Positions 1 to 10,516 of a stretch of 64,000 nt of DNA are shown here, one piece after another. The translations under genes and the position numbers were made by a program. Origin of the DNA: Sycon ciliatum (Eukaryota; Porifera; Calcarea; Leucosolenida; Sycettidae). Positions within the stretch are counted from its first letter, which is position 1, and the number at the start of each line of letters is the position of its first letter. The stretch spans positions 80,958,699 to 81,022,698 of the forward strand of contig NC_088643.1 of assembly GCF_964019385.1 (NCBI RefSeq), written 5' to 3'. The notes beneath the pieces are model-generated. The model searched no databases and was not told the origin of the DNA. It was given only the letters and a program-made list of their open reading frames with translations.

Positions 1-534
1 TACAGTTAAAAGTGTTGGAATCCATCTATCACCGTCTGTATAAGCCTAATTTGTGTGTACAGAAAGATAGTATAATTGGGTTGAAATTGTTCAAGTTACG
101 TGTCGTGTTTAGTGCGGCCAAGCTTGGCCGTTAATGTTCTGGGTGTAATGTACTGCTGTTATGTGTTATCTCGTTGTCTTTCCTTCCTTTCTCCTTTGTT
201 CATCTATCGCTTTGATTGTTAGAATTCACACTTGTAAATTTCACTGTTGTTGCTCTTAGAGTTATTTCTCTAACTTAGATTTTCTATAATAGTTCAATTT
301 TTGCTTCAGTGTCCTTTAGTACAACGACGATTCCTGATGAGTGTTGTACGAAAACTTGTTTGAATCCATATTTTTTCTCTACACCATTTCTTCATATTTT
401 CATCGTTTTATTGCACATCGTCTCCACCGTTTTTACATTGCATGAATAAAGTACACAAATGTCGGTTCAGCTAGTTTTATTGATTGCGGTTATCAAATAA
501 TAATAACAAAAATATTATTGAAAACCCAGAATCG
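1..534. other. No gene recognised
   Basis: AT-rich DNA without a convincing long reading frame or splice structure. An AATAAA lies near 444-449, so this could be the 3' end of an upstream gene or retroelement, but I cannot assign it. Confidence 0.4.
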
Positions 535-981
535 ATTTTCTCGTTCCTATCATCAGTGGGAAAAAACGGAACTAAGGATACAACCAAAGAAACTGAAGTT
601 AAGTACTGTAAATAGAAAGGTGTTAGAAATAACATCAAGATACAAGTGCAATAAAACCACAAGAGGAAACGCAAGACAGTCAGGACGAGATAACAAATGT
701 AGAGTTTTCTGTACTGTGTCGTGCGCGTTATGCCTGTTTTGTGTATGCAGAAAGAGCACGTTGTTGCACTGAAGTTGTATTCGTAGGTTGACACTTCGTT
801 CAGTGCCTTCTCGCCTTTGGTTATGTAATCTTGTTACCTTTTTTGCGTTTCCTCTAGTAGTTTTATTGCACTTGTATCTTGATGTTATTTCTAACACCTT
901 TCTATTTACAGTACTTGACTTCAGTTTCTTTGGTTGTTTCCTTAGTTCCGTTTTTTCCCACTGATGATAGGAACGAGAAAA
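535..981. repeat. Foldback repeat, ~140-bp inverted arms
   Basis: Arms at about 535-674 and 842-981 are inverted copies with only a few differences, separated by a spacer of about 167 bp and bordered by short AAT runs. Because the arms match, the same peptide-like frame (SYHQWEKTELR...) appears on both strands. That is a consequence of the inverted repeat, not evidence of a gene. Confidence 0.8.
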
Positions 982-1313
982 TAATAATAATAACAAGGGC
1001 TATCCAAGGCGTTTGCATGTTCAATAGCTAAGAGACTTGAATAACGACTGATAAAGACTGATATTTCCTTTGTTACTCCCTTCATTGGTTGATGTACTTT
1101 GCCTGTCGCTGCAAATTCTTTAGGATTGTTTTGATGTTGGAGTTCGGATTGAGTTTCTTTCCTTTCTTCCTCTTCCTCCCCCTATTTCTTGTCCCTTTGG
1201 TTTTTAGCTTTTTATTTTTTCACTTTATTTTGCTGTCCCACCTATGGAAATATTTCCCGGTGGGTCTGGCTTATCGCCTTCGAAAGAAGTGAATAAAGGA
1301 GACATAATAACAT

Positions 1314-1517
1314 GACGCGCTCGCACAGTTTCGATATTGCAGAAAGGAGGGAAATAGGACGGTAATTTGTTGGATCGGATTTGCTGTCCTTATTTTTGTA
1401 AATGGGGACAACAACGGAGCGTTTCCAGACAGATGGAAAAACACCAGATGAGAAGGACAGATTAAAAATTAAATTCAATGGATCGCAGATTGACGGACCA
1501 AGGATCTTTAGAGGCAT
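1314..1517 (-). pseudogene. LINE reverse-transcriptase fragment
   Basis: The minus-strand frame carries RT N-terminal signatures of CR1/Jockey-like LINEs: FPSVWKRSVVVPIYKNK followed by NYRPISLLSAISKLCERV. Similarity stops after this, so it is a remnant of about 68 codons. It abuts LINE A head to head near 1505-1515. No function is expected. Confidence 0.8.
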
Positions 1518-2677
1518 TACAGTCAGTCTGTTTAGATTCTTATGATCTGCTAGTGACTGGCGATTTCAACGCCCACAACTCAAGCTGGTGTCCCACCGAT
1601 TCTACCTCGAAGGCTGGTGATCTCCTTAGCACAGTATTTGCTGCTCTTGGGCTCCACCAGATGGTTGACTTCCCCACTCATTCCTCGCCTAATGGCTCTG
1701 TTTCGTGTCTGGACTTGGTGATCACCAACCGACCACGCCTCGTGCGCTCAATTGATCAAGCACCTCCCTTGGGTATGTCTGACCATATACAGATTGTTTG
1801 CACTTTATGTTACGCCCCTATTTCGAACTACTTCCCCAACTCTGCCACTGGTCCTCCCTCTTCACTGTATCGCTTCAAACAAGTACCTTCGCACCTTTGG
1901 CAATTAATCAACGCTGATTTAGCTGGCTACAACTGGTCCTCTCTGAACTCGTACACTGATGTTAATGACGCACTTCATCACTTTGATTGTGAGCTCCAGT
2001 CCGCCTTCCGTCGGCACCTCACTTCATTCGGAGCCACCCACACTGTGACATCTCCACGACCCCGCATGCAATCTCCACCATGGGTTACTGCTGAGCTCAG
2101 GTCTGCTGTAAAACGCAAGCGTGATCTATATAGTGTGTACAAAAAATATCGGACAGCAGTAAATCATGCAGCTTATAACCGACAAAGGAATGCTGTAAAG
2201 CACCTGTCTCGGCAAGCACATCGTCAATATATACGCTCCATCCAAGCATCACTAACGTCACCGAATCGACCTACACTCTTTCAGTTTGTGCGAGCACAGC
2301 GGCACACTTCCGGCCGTGTCATGCCCCAAACGATGATAGCATCCGACGGTACGGTCGCCACGTCCCCCAAGAGCATAGCTGATGTTCTGAACACTCAGTT
2401 CACCTCATTTGGGCTACCTGATGATCCTTCGTGGCGCATTCCCCCTTTGTCCCAGTCGCCTTTCATATCTGTTCCGTTCCGTACAATCACTGTCACTACG
2501 TTTCAAGTTCGGAAATATCTGAAGCGCCTGAAATGTGGAAAGTCTCCCGGCTCAGATGGGATCCCGAATGAAGTGCTCCAGTCTCTTGCACCATCAATAG
2601 CCTATCCTCTCGCCATTATTTTTAATATGTCATTTCGAACTGGTACATTCCCACAGGATTGGAAATCCGCCATCTAA
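1505..2677 (+). pseudogene. LINE A endonuclease and start of RT
   Basis: The frame reads the C-terminal half of an APE-type endonuclease: GDFNAHNSSW, then LDLVITN, then the catalytic SDH near 1780. A linker with basic residues follows, then the RT entry motif GKSPGSDGIPNEVL and a final FPQDWKSAI before a stop. The normal continuation (IVTPLYKNK) is in another frame from about 2685, so a small indel has split the ORF. The apparent ATG at 1478 lies in the neighbouring fragment and is not a real start. Confidence 0.85.
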
Positions 2678-3984
2678 TCGTGACACCGCTTTACAAGAAT
2701 AAAGGCTCCCGTGCTTGCCCGGCAAACTACCGCCCCATCTCTCTGCTGCGCACAGTTTCCAAACTTTGTGAGCGTATTGTATTCGATTCCCTCTACCTGC
2801 ACATCGCTCCGGCTCTCTCACCAGCTCAGTCGGGATTCTGCCGTGGTGACTCAACTCACTACCAGGTGACTCGACTTGTCCAAGACATAGCGACAAAGAG
2901 GAACTGTGGGGAGCACGTGGGAATGGTGTTTTTCGACTTGGCTAAGGCATTCGACACCGTTTGGCATCGTGGCTTACTTGCCAAGTTGAAGGTCACCTTC
3001 CGGGCGGAGGATGCTGCCTTGCGTTGGATATCCTCGTATCTGTCTGCTCGTTCTCAGGCTGTTCGCTTGTTCTATTTCTTGTCTGATCCCCTCCCTGTAA
3101 CGTCTGGAGTGCCCCAAGGTTCCATTCTGGGTCCTTTGTTATTCTTGCTTTACGTTAATGACCTACCTTCAGTTGTCCCCGATGTTAGTTTGTATGCGGA
3201 TGACACTGGCCTTATCTGTTCTGATTCCTCCCCTGCACAATTACTCCTTACCATGCAGCATCGCATCAACAGCACTGTCATGTGGATGCAAACGTGGAAA
3301 CTCCAGCCCAATTTAGACAAGACAGAAGCCATGTATATTTCTTCATCCCCTCCTGATCAACCATTATTCTTCCCTGACTCGACTATGCCTATCCGTGTTG
3401 TTACTCAGCACAAACATCTAGGTGTGATGTTTGACTGCAAACTCTCTTGGGCTGCACATGTCAACTGTGTATGCAAGCGAACCAGTTCAGCCTTAGGGGT
3501 ACTACAACCACATTGCACTCATTTGCCCATCCAGTGTAAACTATTATTTTATCAGTGCTATATTCTCCCTATATTCGACTATTGCGATACCGCTTGGTGT
3601 GGCCTTTCTGACACAACTCTGAGCCAATTAGAAGTCCACCATAGATTTATACTTAAAATTCTTTACAACAAGGATCGATGTTTTCCTTCGGATGCCCTTT
3701 ATCGACTTGCACACACTTCTCCTCTCTCCGTTCGTCATAAGCACCATCTCTGTACACTGGTTCATAAGATATTTCTTCATAAAACCCCTTCACACATAAT
3801 GAAGTACAATTGGTTTTCGACAAGCTCAACCCGTAACGCGCTCACCCTGCCTCTTGTTAAGTCAGCCCAGTATCTAAAGTCCCCTTTGTTTTCCGGCTAC
3901 TCTCATTGGTTATCATTACCATACGGTCTGAAAACTTGTTCTTCTATTGGTCAGTTTAAAGATCTACTATCACAACTGAACTAG
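2659..3984 (+). pseudogene. LINE A reverse transcriptase, downstream part
   Basis: RT signatures occur in order: NYRPISLLRTVSKLCERI, the motif A block FFDLAKAFDTVWH, GVPQGSILGPLLFLLYVND, and the catalytic YADD at 3193-3204. The thumb-like C-terminal region (HKHLGVMFD, LPIFDYCDTAW) is also present. The catalytic aspartates are intact, but the frame is cut off from the endonuclease part by the break near 2670. Confidence 0.88.
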
Positions 3985-4229
3985 ACGCAATAATTATCAT
4001 CGAAGAACATTCTCGAATACCTGGGTGATGCACGAATTTTGATAGTGCTCACTTCCGTTAATCGTTTTTCTTTGTAATTTTCCATTCATTTTCTGCTTTA
4101 ATTCATATTTGCTTTGTTTTCCTAGCTTACTATTGCCGTGGCTGGCTCAACGCCCTTGTCTCAGGGGATTCTGTCCCTGCATTAGCTATGCTTGTCACAT
4201 GCTATGAGATTGTGTCTAATAATAATAAT

Positions 4230-4370
4230 AAGTTCGTTTGTGATACCATCCAGGCCAGCTGCCTTGCGCAGCTTGAGGCGTTTGATGTACTTAGCAACGC
4301 TGGTAGGAGTTGTTCTAATGTCTGTGAGGAAGGAGGTGCTATCAGCGTCAGCAATGGGCGGGACTACACT
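4230..4370 (-). pseudogene. LINE RT N-terminal remnant
   Basis: The minus frame reads SVAKYIKRLKLRKAAGLDGI followed by TNEL, the conserved segment before the RT fingers of CR1/Jockey-like LINEs. Nothing else of the element is recognisable. LINE A's (AAT)n tail abuts its low-coordinate end. Confidence 0.7.
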
Positions 4371-5008
4371 TGCTAGCACCAAGGTCAAGGCTGAGGGAAG
4401 ACGAAGATCTACACGGATGGTGCAGACCATGCAGCGATTGCCTTGAAGAGTGGGATAGAAAAGGATTCACTCCCCACACTGGAGCTCGCGCTTTTCTGCC
4501 GACTTGACTTGATACTTGACTGACTCATGACTGCCATCCAGAATGTGATGAACGTGCATATGATTGGGATGAATGTGATGCCAACTAACTTCTTTTTCCT
4601 ATTGTAGCTGTCAAGAGTAGGAAACTACAGTCTACAGTCTACAAACGGTAGACCAAGCATTGTTGATACGTACGTAAACGGATCATTCTGAAAATTATTG
4701 AATCTATAACAACCCCCTTATAAGTAGGCCCTGGGGAGGCGGGGTTATGCACCCTGAGACATATATATCGACATGCACCCTGCACCGCGGTATTACGTGT
4801 GCGCGTGCACCACATGCACGGCCGATCGGGGCAGGTATCATCACTCAATATGCAATATGCAATAAAGAAGATCAAGCGTCCATAAATGGACTCTTGGCAT
4901 CGCTCTAGCACGTGTAGCTAGTTCAAGCAGCAGCGCAGCATGCATGCAGGGTATACCGCGCGCGGTACCGGTATGATGACAGCAGCTAGCAGAGTGTACG
5001 TAGCGTGC

Positions 5009-5039
<31 letters not shown>

Positions 5040-5290
5040 GTATTGCTGCTGTTATTGTTAACCTGTTGGTGTTGCTGTGTCGCTGTGTTGTTGCTGCTGT
5101 TGCTGCTGTTGCTGCTGTTGCTGCTGTTGCCGTTGTGGTTGTCGTTGTGGTTGTCTTTGTCGTTGTTGTTGTATATCCTCACGATGTTCATGTCATCATC
5201 ATCATCATCATCATCATCTGCGTTGCCGAAAAAATAATAATAGTAAAATTTAAAAAATAATAATAATAAACGGCATTATGCAGCTGTGTA
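4371..5290. other. No gene; triplet microsatellites
   Basis: No credible exon. Trinucleotide arrays occur at 5008-5036 (TGC)n, 5083-5132 (imperfect TGC/TGT) and 5191-5219 (CAT)n. The Ala- or Leu-rich frames here are repeat artefacts. Confidence 0.6.
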
Positions 5291-5305
5291 AGCAGTAGAT
5301 GCACA

Positions 5306-6069
5306 GTGCGACTGCCAGGCATCTCTGTCAGATGCCAACTGGCAATTCTCATGCAGAGACATACCAGTCCACGAAACGATATTGTCAGCAAAGGAAATCT
5401 TCGGACGACCACGCTTTCTCTTACCATCCACGACACGAAGCGGGACCGCAGCAACAACGCGGTTCTCCGTGGCCTAGTGGAGGCTGACGGGGAACAACTC
5501 NNNNNNNNNNNNNNNNNNNNNNNNNNNNNNNNNNNNNNNNNNNNNNNNNNNNNNNNNNNNNNNNNNNNNNNNNNNNNNNNNNNNNNNNNNNNNNNNNNNN
5601 NNNNNNNNNNNNNNNNNNNNNNNNNNNNNNNNNNNNNNNNNNNNNNNNNNNNNNNNNNNNNNNNNNNNNNNNNNNNNNNNNNNNNNNNNNNNNNNNNNNN
5701 CAGTCCATTGTACAGGGTCTCGTTCCAGGTCTCGATGCTGGTGATGTCCTCAGCGCAGAGCGCATTACACCAAAGAAGCGGGGTGAGGCAACTGGGAACG
5801 CCCGTGCTGGCCCAAGACTGGTAAAAGTCAAGCTCACAGAGAAGGGAAAGCGAGTGATAATGAATGGAAAACGTGCTGCTAAATATGGCGCACGTGATGT
5901 TTTTGTCAACCACGATCTGACACCACAAGAGCAGGCCAGACGTCGTGAGTTGATTCCAAAGTTTAAGGCCCTCCGGGAGAAGAATTTCCCCTGCACCCTA
6001 CCTCGGGACGTGATCCTGAGTAAAGGCCGTCCTATGAGCACGGATGAAATTGCTCGCATTCTGCAATAG
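5306..6069 (+). CDS. LINE B ORF1 protein (spans gap)
   Basis: Left of the gap the frame reads KRDRSNNAVLRGLVEADGEQ, resembling the RNNVVIRGLPE-type core of LINE ORF1 proteins. Right of it the frame runs to a stop at 6067-6069 and includes GARDVFVNHDLTPQEQARR and LREKNFPCTLPRDVI, a C-terminal pattern seen in ORF1 proteins of CR1/L2-like elements. The role is probably nucleic-acid binding or chaperoning for retrotransposition. About 67 codons are hidden by N, so continuity is assumed; the start is uncertain. Confidence 0.65.
5501..5700. other. Assembly gap (200 N)
   Basis: Exactly 200 N, a placeholder size. It interrupts LINE B ORF1. Confidence 0.99.
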
Positions 6070-6129
6070 GATGCACGTGGGAACCCTTCTGTTGATGTCA
6101 CATGTCCTAGTCCTATACAAGATTCCGAA

Positions 6130-9012
6130 TTGAATATTGCTCATATCAACATTTCTAGTATACGAAACAAAGTGCATGATGTTCACAAAATATTACATGA
6201 CCATAACATACACGTTCTATCCGTCAATGAGACATGGCTAGATGACTCCATCACTGACGCAGCCATCCACATTCCTCAGTACTCCGTCTTTCGCAATGAC
6301 CGTAATCGACATGGCGGTGGTGTTGCACTCTACATCCAAAGTCACTTGGACGCAAGATTAATTCAACTCCCATCGTCAATTACCACGGCATTAGTACGTC
6401 CTGAGGTGCTCTTCGCTGAAATCAATGTGCCACATGCAAAACGAGACCAACTGATCACTGTTGGTACCGCTTACAGACCACCAGGACAGCCTGTCGCATT
6501 TTGGGAGACCTTCTCCTCCGCTGTAGACCACGTTATAGCGCGGAATGACAAGACCATCATTCTAGGGGATTTCAATGTTGATGTCCTAAAGAAGACATCA
6601 CCACAATACGGACACCTACGTCAACACTGCCAAGAATTTTGTCTGCGGAATGTCGTGACCCAACCGACCAGGCTGCCCTCGGGTACCTGCCTCGATATAG
6701 CGCTATGCTCTGACGACCTTAAAACTTCCGCATGTCATGCCATTGCCCTGCACGGCATTACTGACCATCAGCTGGTCTTAGTAAAGACTGTCTTGCCTAT
6801 GACTAAACCTACGAGAGTTGTGCGGCAGTTACGGAAGCCGCCATTGTGGAAACTGCCTGCAGACGAATGCACCGATTCCATGCTTGATGCACTCACTGAT
6901 TCCGCCTTCCGCAGAGTACCCCCAGATGGCTCACCAGACGTTAACACAATGGCAACTAGCTTCTCTATTCTATGCAAAAGAGTTCTGAACGAAAAGTCGC
7001 CTGTGAAACAAATTACCATCAGTGCTAGGGCTAAGCCTAAACCACAGCCTTGGGTAAGCGATCAACTCCGACGGTTGTTAGAAAGGCGCAAGCACCTCCA
7101 CGCGAAGGTTTTGAAACATCCCGGAAGTGAATCTGTGAAACAACAGTACAGGGCAACAAGGAGGGAAGGCACACTGTTAAATAGAAAGCTGAGACGAGAG
7201 TATTACAACAGGGAGTTTCGAGATGTGAAGAATAAGCCAAGGCAACAGTGGGCGCTTCTAAACTCGCTCACAGGGCGCAACTTTGTCCGTGAACAACCAA
7301 AAGCTACGTTAGGCGATCTGAGTGCCACATTTGCGTCCATTGTCACTGATCCTAATCCTTGCCCACCCTTGAGCAACCTAATACCTGACATCTCGACAAC
7401 AGCTGACGCAGACGCCCCATCTTTTAAAGAATTTCGTGCCGTTTCAGCTCTGGAGATAAGCGATCTGTTGAAGCATTTGAACTGTGCCAAGGCAGCTGGA
7501 TCGGATGACATTCCTCCTCTGCTCCTACGCCTCTGTGAGCCTGCCGCTGCAGGTCCCATAGCGCAGATCATCAACGAGTCCTTGAGTACTGGAATGGTGC
7601 CAGATGTGTACAAATTGGCTACAGTGTGTCCTGTCCACAAGTCAGGGGACAAATCTGAAGCGTCGAATTATCGCCCCGTTTCACTTTTGCCGATTGTTTC
7701 TAAGATCCTCGAGAAGGTAGTACATCGGCAAATGATAAGGTTCCTTCAAGATCACGCTGAGCTTCGTATTCTCCCAGACGAGCAATTCGCCTACCGCAGA
7801 GGGCAATCCTGTGAGGATGCGTTAACTCTCGCAGTAAACCGCTGGATGATGAGTGTGGACAAGGGCGAGTATTGCGGGGTTGTACTCGTGGACATGAGCA
7901 AGGCCTTCGATCGGGTACGCCATGAACTACTACTTAACGAGCTTCAAGCTATTGGCATAAGCGGAGTAGCACTACAGTGGTTCTCCAGCTATCTCCAGGG
8001 TCGACGACAACAGGTGAAAATTGGAAATAACAGAGGAGACGAGACACATTGTACACGAGGCGTTCCGCAAGGGTCGGTGCTAGGGCGTCTGTTATTCTCT
8101 TTGTACGTGCGACATGTCCCTGGAGTACTTCGCCACGCAGAGTCCCAACAGTATGCTGACGATATCGCCTTTTATATACACTGTCAGTCTACTGGAGAAC
8201 TTCAGCACAAGTTGACAAGTGAGTTGAACAGACTAAATACGTACCTTGGAAGCATTGGTCTCATCTTGAATGCCCAGAAAACGAAGTTCATGGTGCTTCG
8301 GAAGAAGGCTCTGCCTCTTCCGCCGGATCTTACCATTGCATGCGGTGGTGTCGATATTCGACCTTCTGCCACAGCGCGTTATCTTGGCCTCATTATTGAC
8401 CAACACCTCACCTTTGAGGATCAAGTCAACCATGTATGTACATCTGTTTATAAGAAGATAGGAGCATTCCGCCGCTGCCGCCGTACAGTAGACCACACAA
8501 CTAAGCGAATATTTTATTTATCCCTCATCCAATCCACTATTGAATACGCCAGCAACTCGTATGCTCACTGTCTTACACCATCTTTATACTCTCGCCTTGT
8601 TACTTTAAGTCATATCAGCATGAAACAGGTTTTTGGTCTCCCTCGCCGTACCCCGACTGTCTTTGTTTTGCGGCACGCTAAGTTATACTCCCTCGAATCT
8701 CGTCTCAACTTGAGGCTTTTTATTTTTGTTTTCCGCTGTATTCATCAGCTTACAAGTCCTCTTCTTTCCTCAATGTTCACCCTCCAGTCGGCTGCTACTT
8801 GCACCGAGAGGCGCACTAGAGGGCAATCATTCTCTTCACTTTCTTTGCCCGCTGCTACCACTAGATATGGCATGTTCTCCGTTTCTTTCCTTGGCGCTGA
8901 TAGGTGGAATTCTCTGCCTGTCTCGTGTCGTCAAGTTGAGCATCTATCCGTTTTTGTTTCGCTCTGTAAAGAGCACTTAGGGTTCCCTGTAACAAGACGG
9001 CAACGTCTGTAG
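6130..9012 (+). CDS. LINE B ORF2: endonuclease-reverse transcriptase, intact
   Basis: A 960-codon frame with no internal stop. The N-terminal APE-type endonuclease shows NINISSIRNK, LSVNETWLDD, GGGVALYI, TAYRPPG, GDFNVDVL, LDIAL and TDHQLV. RT follows: NYRPVSLLPIVSKILEKV, the motif A block VLVDMSKAFDRV, RGVPQGSVLGRLLFSLY, and YADD at 8152-8163. The C-terminal region includes HLTFEDQVNH and a 'GADRWNSLP' segment typical of CR1/L2/Rex-like LINEs. Target-primed reverse transcription in the nucleus is the known role of the family. One oddity is GRLLF where GPLLF is usual. The start was chosen as the first ATG after the ORF1 stop. This could be a recently active copy. Confidence 0.9.
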   Translation: MNIAHINISSIRNKVHDVHKILHDHNIHVLSVNETWLDDSITDAAIHIPQYSVFRNDRNRHGGGVALYIQSHLDARLIQLPSSITTALVRPEVLFAEINVPHAKRDQLITVGTAYRPPGQPVAFWETFSSAVDHVIARNDKTIILGDFNVDVLKKTSPQYGHLRQHCQEFCLRNVVTQPTRLPSGTCLDIALCSDDLKTSACHAIALHGITDHQLVLVKTVLPMTKPTRVVRQLRKPPLWKLPADECTDSMLDALTDSAFRRVPPDGSPDVNTMATSFSILCKRVLNEKSPVKQITISARAKPKPQPWVSDQLRRLLERRKHLHAKVLKHPGSESVKQQYRATRREGTLLNRKLRREYYNREFRDVKNKPRQQWALLNSLTGRNFVREQPKATLGDLSATFASIVTDPNPCPPLSNLIPDISTTADADAPSFKEFRAVSALEISDLLKHLNCAKAAGSDDIPPLLLRLCEPAAAGPIAQIINESLSTGMVPDVYKLATVCPVHKSGDKSEASNYRPVSLLPIVSKILEKVVHRQMIRFLQDHAELRILPDEQFAYRRGQSCEDALTLAVNRWMMSVDKGEYCGVVLVDMSKAFDRVRHELLLNELQAIGISGVALQWFSSYLQGRRQQVKIGNNRGDETHCTRGVPQGSVLGRLLFSLYVRHVPGVLRHAESQQYADDIAFYIHCQSTGELQHKLTSELNRLNTYLGSIGLILNAQKTKFMVLRKKALPLPPDLTIACGGVDIRPSATARYLGLIIDQHLTFEDQVNHVCTSVYKKIGAFRRCRRTVDHTTKRIFYLSLIQSTIEYASNSYAHCLTPSLYSRLVTLSHISMKQVFGLPRRTPTVFVLRHAKLYSLESRLNLRLFIFVFRCIHQLTSPLLSSMFTLQSAATCTERRTRGQSFSSLSLPAATTRYGMFSVSFLGADRWNSLPVSCRQVEHLSVFVSLCKEHLGFPVTRRQRL

Positions 9013-9062
9013 GGCCTTCCCTATCAAAATAATAAATTCTACTACTACTACTACTACACCAA

Positions 9063-9444
9063 ACATCACGTCACGTACAAGCTCGCAGCCAGATGGGCGG
9101 TATGTGTGCCCGAAATAGGTCAGTTTGCGTATCTTGACCCTGGCTAGCAGCTGTCTCTGTACTCCCAACTCCACCAGGATACTGTCATTTGTGCGCTTCT
9201 CCATCCAGGATACTCTGAGCAGACGTCGGTAGCACCACATTTCTGCTGCCTGTATTCGTCGTTCATCTGTCTTCCGCAGAGTCCAACTCTCAGCTCCATA
9301 CAGCAGGACAGACCACACTAAGGCATGCATCATCCGGATTTTCAGCTGTTTGGAGATGTTGTGGGCTTTCCAGATGTCAATTAACTGCAGCATACGCTCT
9401 TTCGACATGGCAATTCTTGACCGAATATCGAGGCTGCAATCAAC
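9063..9444 (-). pseudogene. LINE C C-terminal part
   Basis: The minus frame reads DIRSRIAMSKERM, SVLLYGAESWTLRKTDERRI, and ELGVQRQLLARVKIRKLTYFG, a well-known C-terminal pattern of RTE/CR1-type LINE polyproteins. The SINE sits between this and the RT part. Confidence 0.82.
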
Positions 9445-9770
9445 CAGGCCGGCACAGTGCCGGCACAGTGGGTTGGTCAAAGACCATGATTGAGATACGA
9501 GAGGTACCTGGTTCAAGTCCTGCCTGGGAGCGGTTTTTCCAGCCGTGCTGCTACCCACAGTCAACTGGGAACTTGTGGCCAGGCACAAGGGGTACATGGA
9601 TGCAGCTAATGGGGTCGCTTTCGGCACTTGTGCCAGTGGTTGTGAGACTTACCCACTCACCCCCACCGTTAGGCGCTGCATCTGCCGCTAGGGTTTATCG
9701 GGTGTTAGCGGCCGTCGTGAGTTCCCTTCGGGAACGGATACGATAATTTACTTTTACTTTAATCACCGTT
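9445..9770 (+). mobile_element. SINE-like insertion with pol III B box, inside LINE C
   Basis: LINE C coding similarity breaks here. The insert carries GGTTCAAGTCC, a match to the tRNA/pol III B box, near 9510, a GC-rich body and an AT-rich 3' end (TACTTTTACTTT). A diverged A-box-like stretch precedes the B box. Ends are approximate. Confidence 0.6.
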
Positions 9771-9814
9771 TGTTGTCTTCCAGGATCCCAGATACTTGAA
9801 ACTGCTCACCTCTG

Positions 9815-10340
9815 CAATTCGTTCTCCGTCGAGCACAACGGCACAAGTGGCGTTGGAGCAGTACGGTTTGCACCAGTAGTACAGGTTCCGATATGCATGA
9901 TCTTGGTTTTGGACAGATTCAGTGACAGGCCCTTCTCTCTTCCAGCGTCATTCACAGCATTGGTGAGGGTAGACACGTCTGATGGATGTGCACACAATCC
10001 CGTGTCATCTGCATATCTTAGGTTCGACAGCTGGCGTCCTCCGATTCTCACACCGATACTGTCCACATCAGCAACACGCATAACACTCTCAGTGTACAGG
10101 CTAAATAGATGTGGGGACAAAATACAGCCCTGCCGAACACCCTTCTTGATGGCGAACTCCGGCGAATGCGAGCCATTCCGTCTGATAACTCCGCTCATCC
10201 CTGTGTAAAGATTCTGAAGCAAACAAACTATGTGGCGAGGAAAACCAAAATCCAAAAGGCAACCGAAAAGATGTGAGTGGTAACTGTGTCAAAGGCTTTA
10301 CGATAATCGATAAAAACAATGGATACAGGATTCTGCCATT
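9815..10340 (-). pseudogene. LINE C reverse transcriptase, N-side part
   Basis: The frame reads IVFIDYRKAFDTV, then after a shift MDFGFPRHIVCLLQNLYTG, then GVRQGCILSPHLFSLYTE, and LRYADDTGLCA with the catalytic YADD. The frame change near 10255 shows decay. Confidence 0.85.
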
Positions 10341-10516
10341 CAAGAGATTTTTCGATACTACGATGTACTACGACGTAAATAGCTCATTATCCACATGTCC
10401 TTTGCGTCTCTGTGTTTTTCACTATTTTTATTTGACATTATCTTTCTTTACGGAGTTGTTGTTGCTGTTCATTTTGCTACTCTTTCGTTTTCCCTCCCCT
10501 TATTTTTATTTATCGT

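Larger units (their letters stand above)
1505..4231 (+). mobile_element. LINE A, 5'-truncated non-LTR retrotransposon
   Basis: The element starts inside the endonuclease domain, continues through RT, and has a 3' UTR of about 230 bp ending in a short (AAT)n run at about 4218-4231. This layout fits CR1/L2/Jockey-type LINEs. The 5' part of the endonuclease and any ORF1 are missing. It appears to have landed in an older minus-strand LINE fragment (4230-4370). The frame break near 2670 makes it inactive. Confidence 0.85.
5306..9058 (+). mobile_element. LINE B, near full-length two-ORF non-LTR element
   Basis: The element has ORF1 (broken only by an assembly gap), a 60-bp spacer, a complete EN-RT ORF2, and a 3' end AATAAATT followed by (CTA)n at 9030-9058. 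A 5'-truncated, internally deleted sister copy at 12.7-13.35 kb shares the same 3' terminus, so the 3' boundary is well supported. The 5' boundary is not defined. Confidence 0.85.
9060..10340 (-). mobile_element. LINE C remnant (RTE-like C-terminus), minus strand
   Basis: Minus-strand RT from motif A (IVFIDYRKAFDTV, near 10290-10330) to a C-terminal region near 9062, with frameshifts. It is interrupted by a SINE at about 9445-9770. It lies head to head with LINE D, which starts near 10517. Confidence 0.8.
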
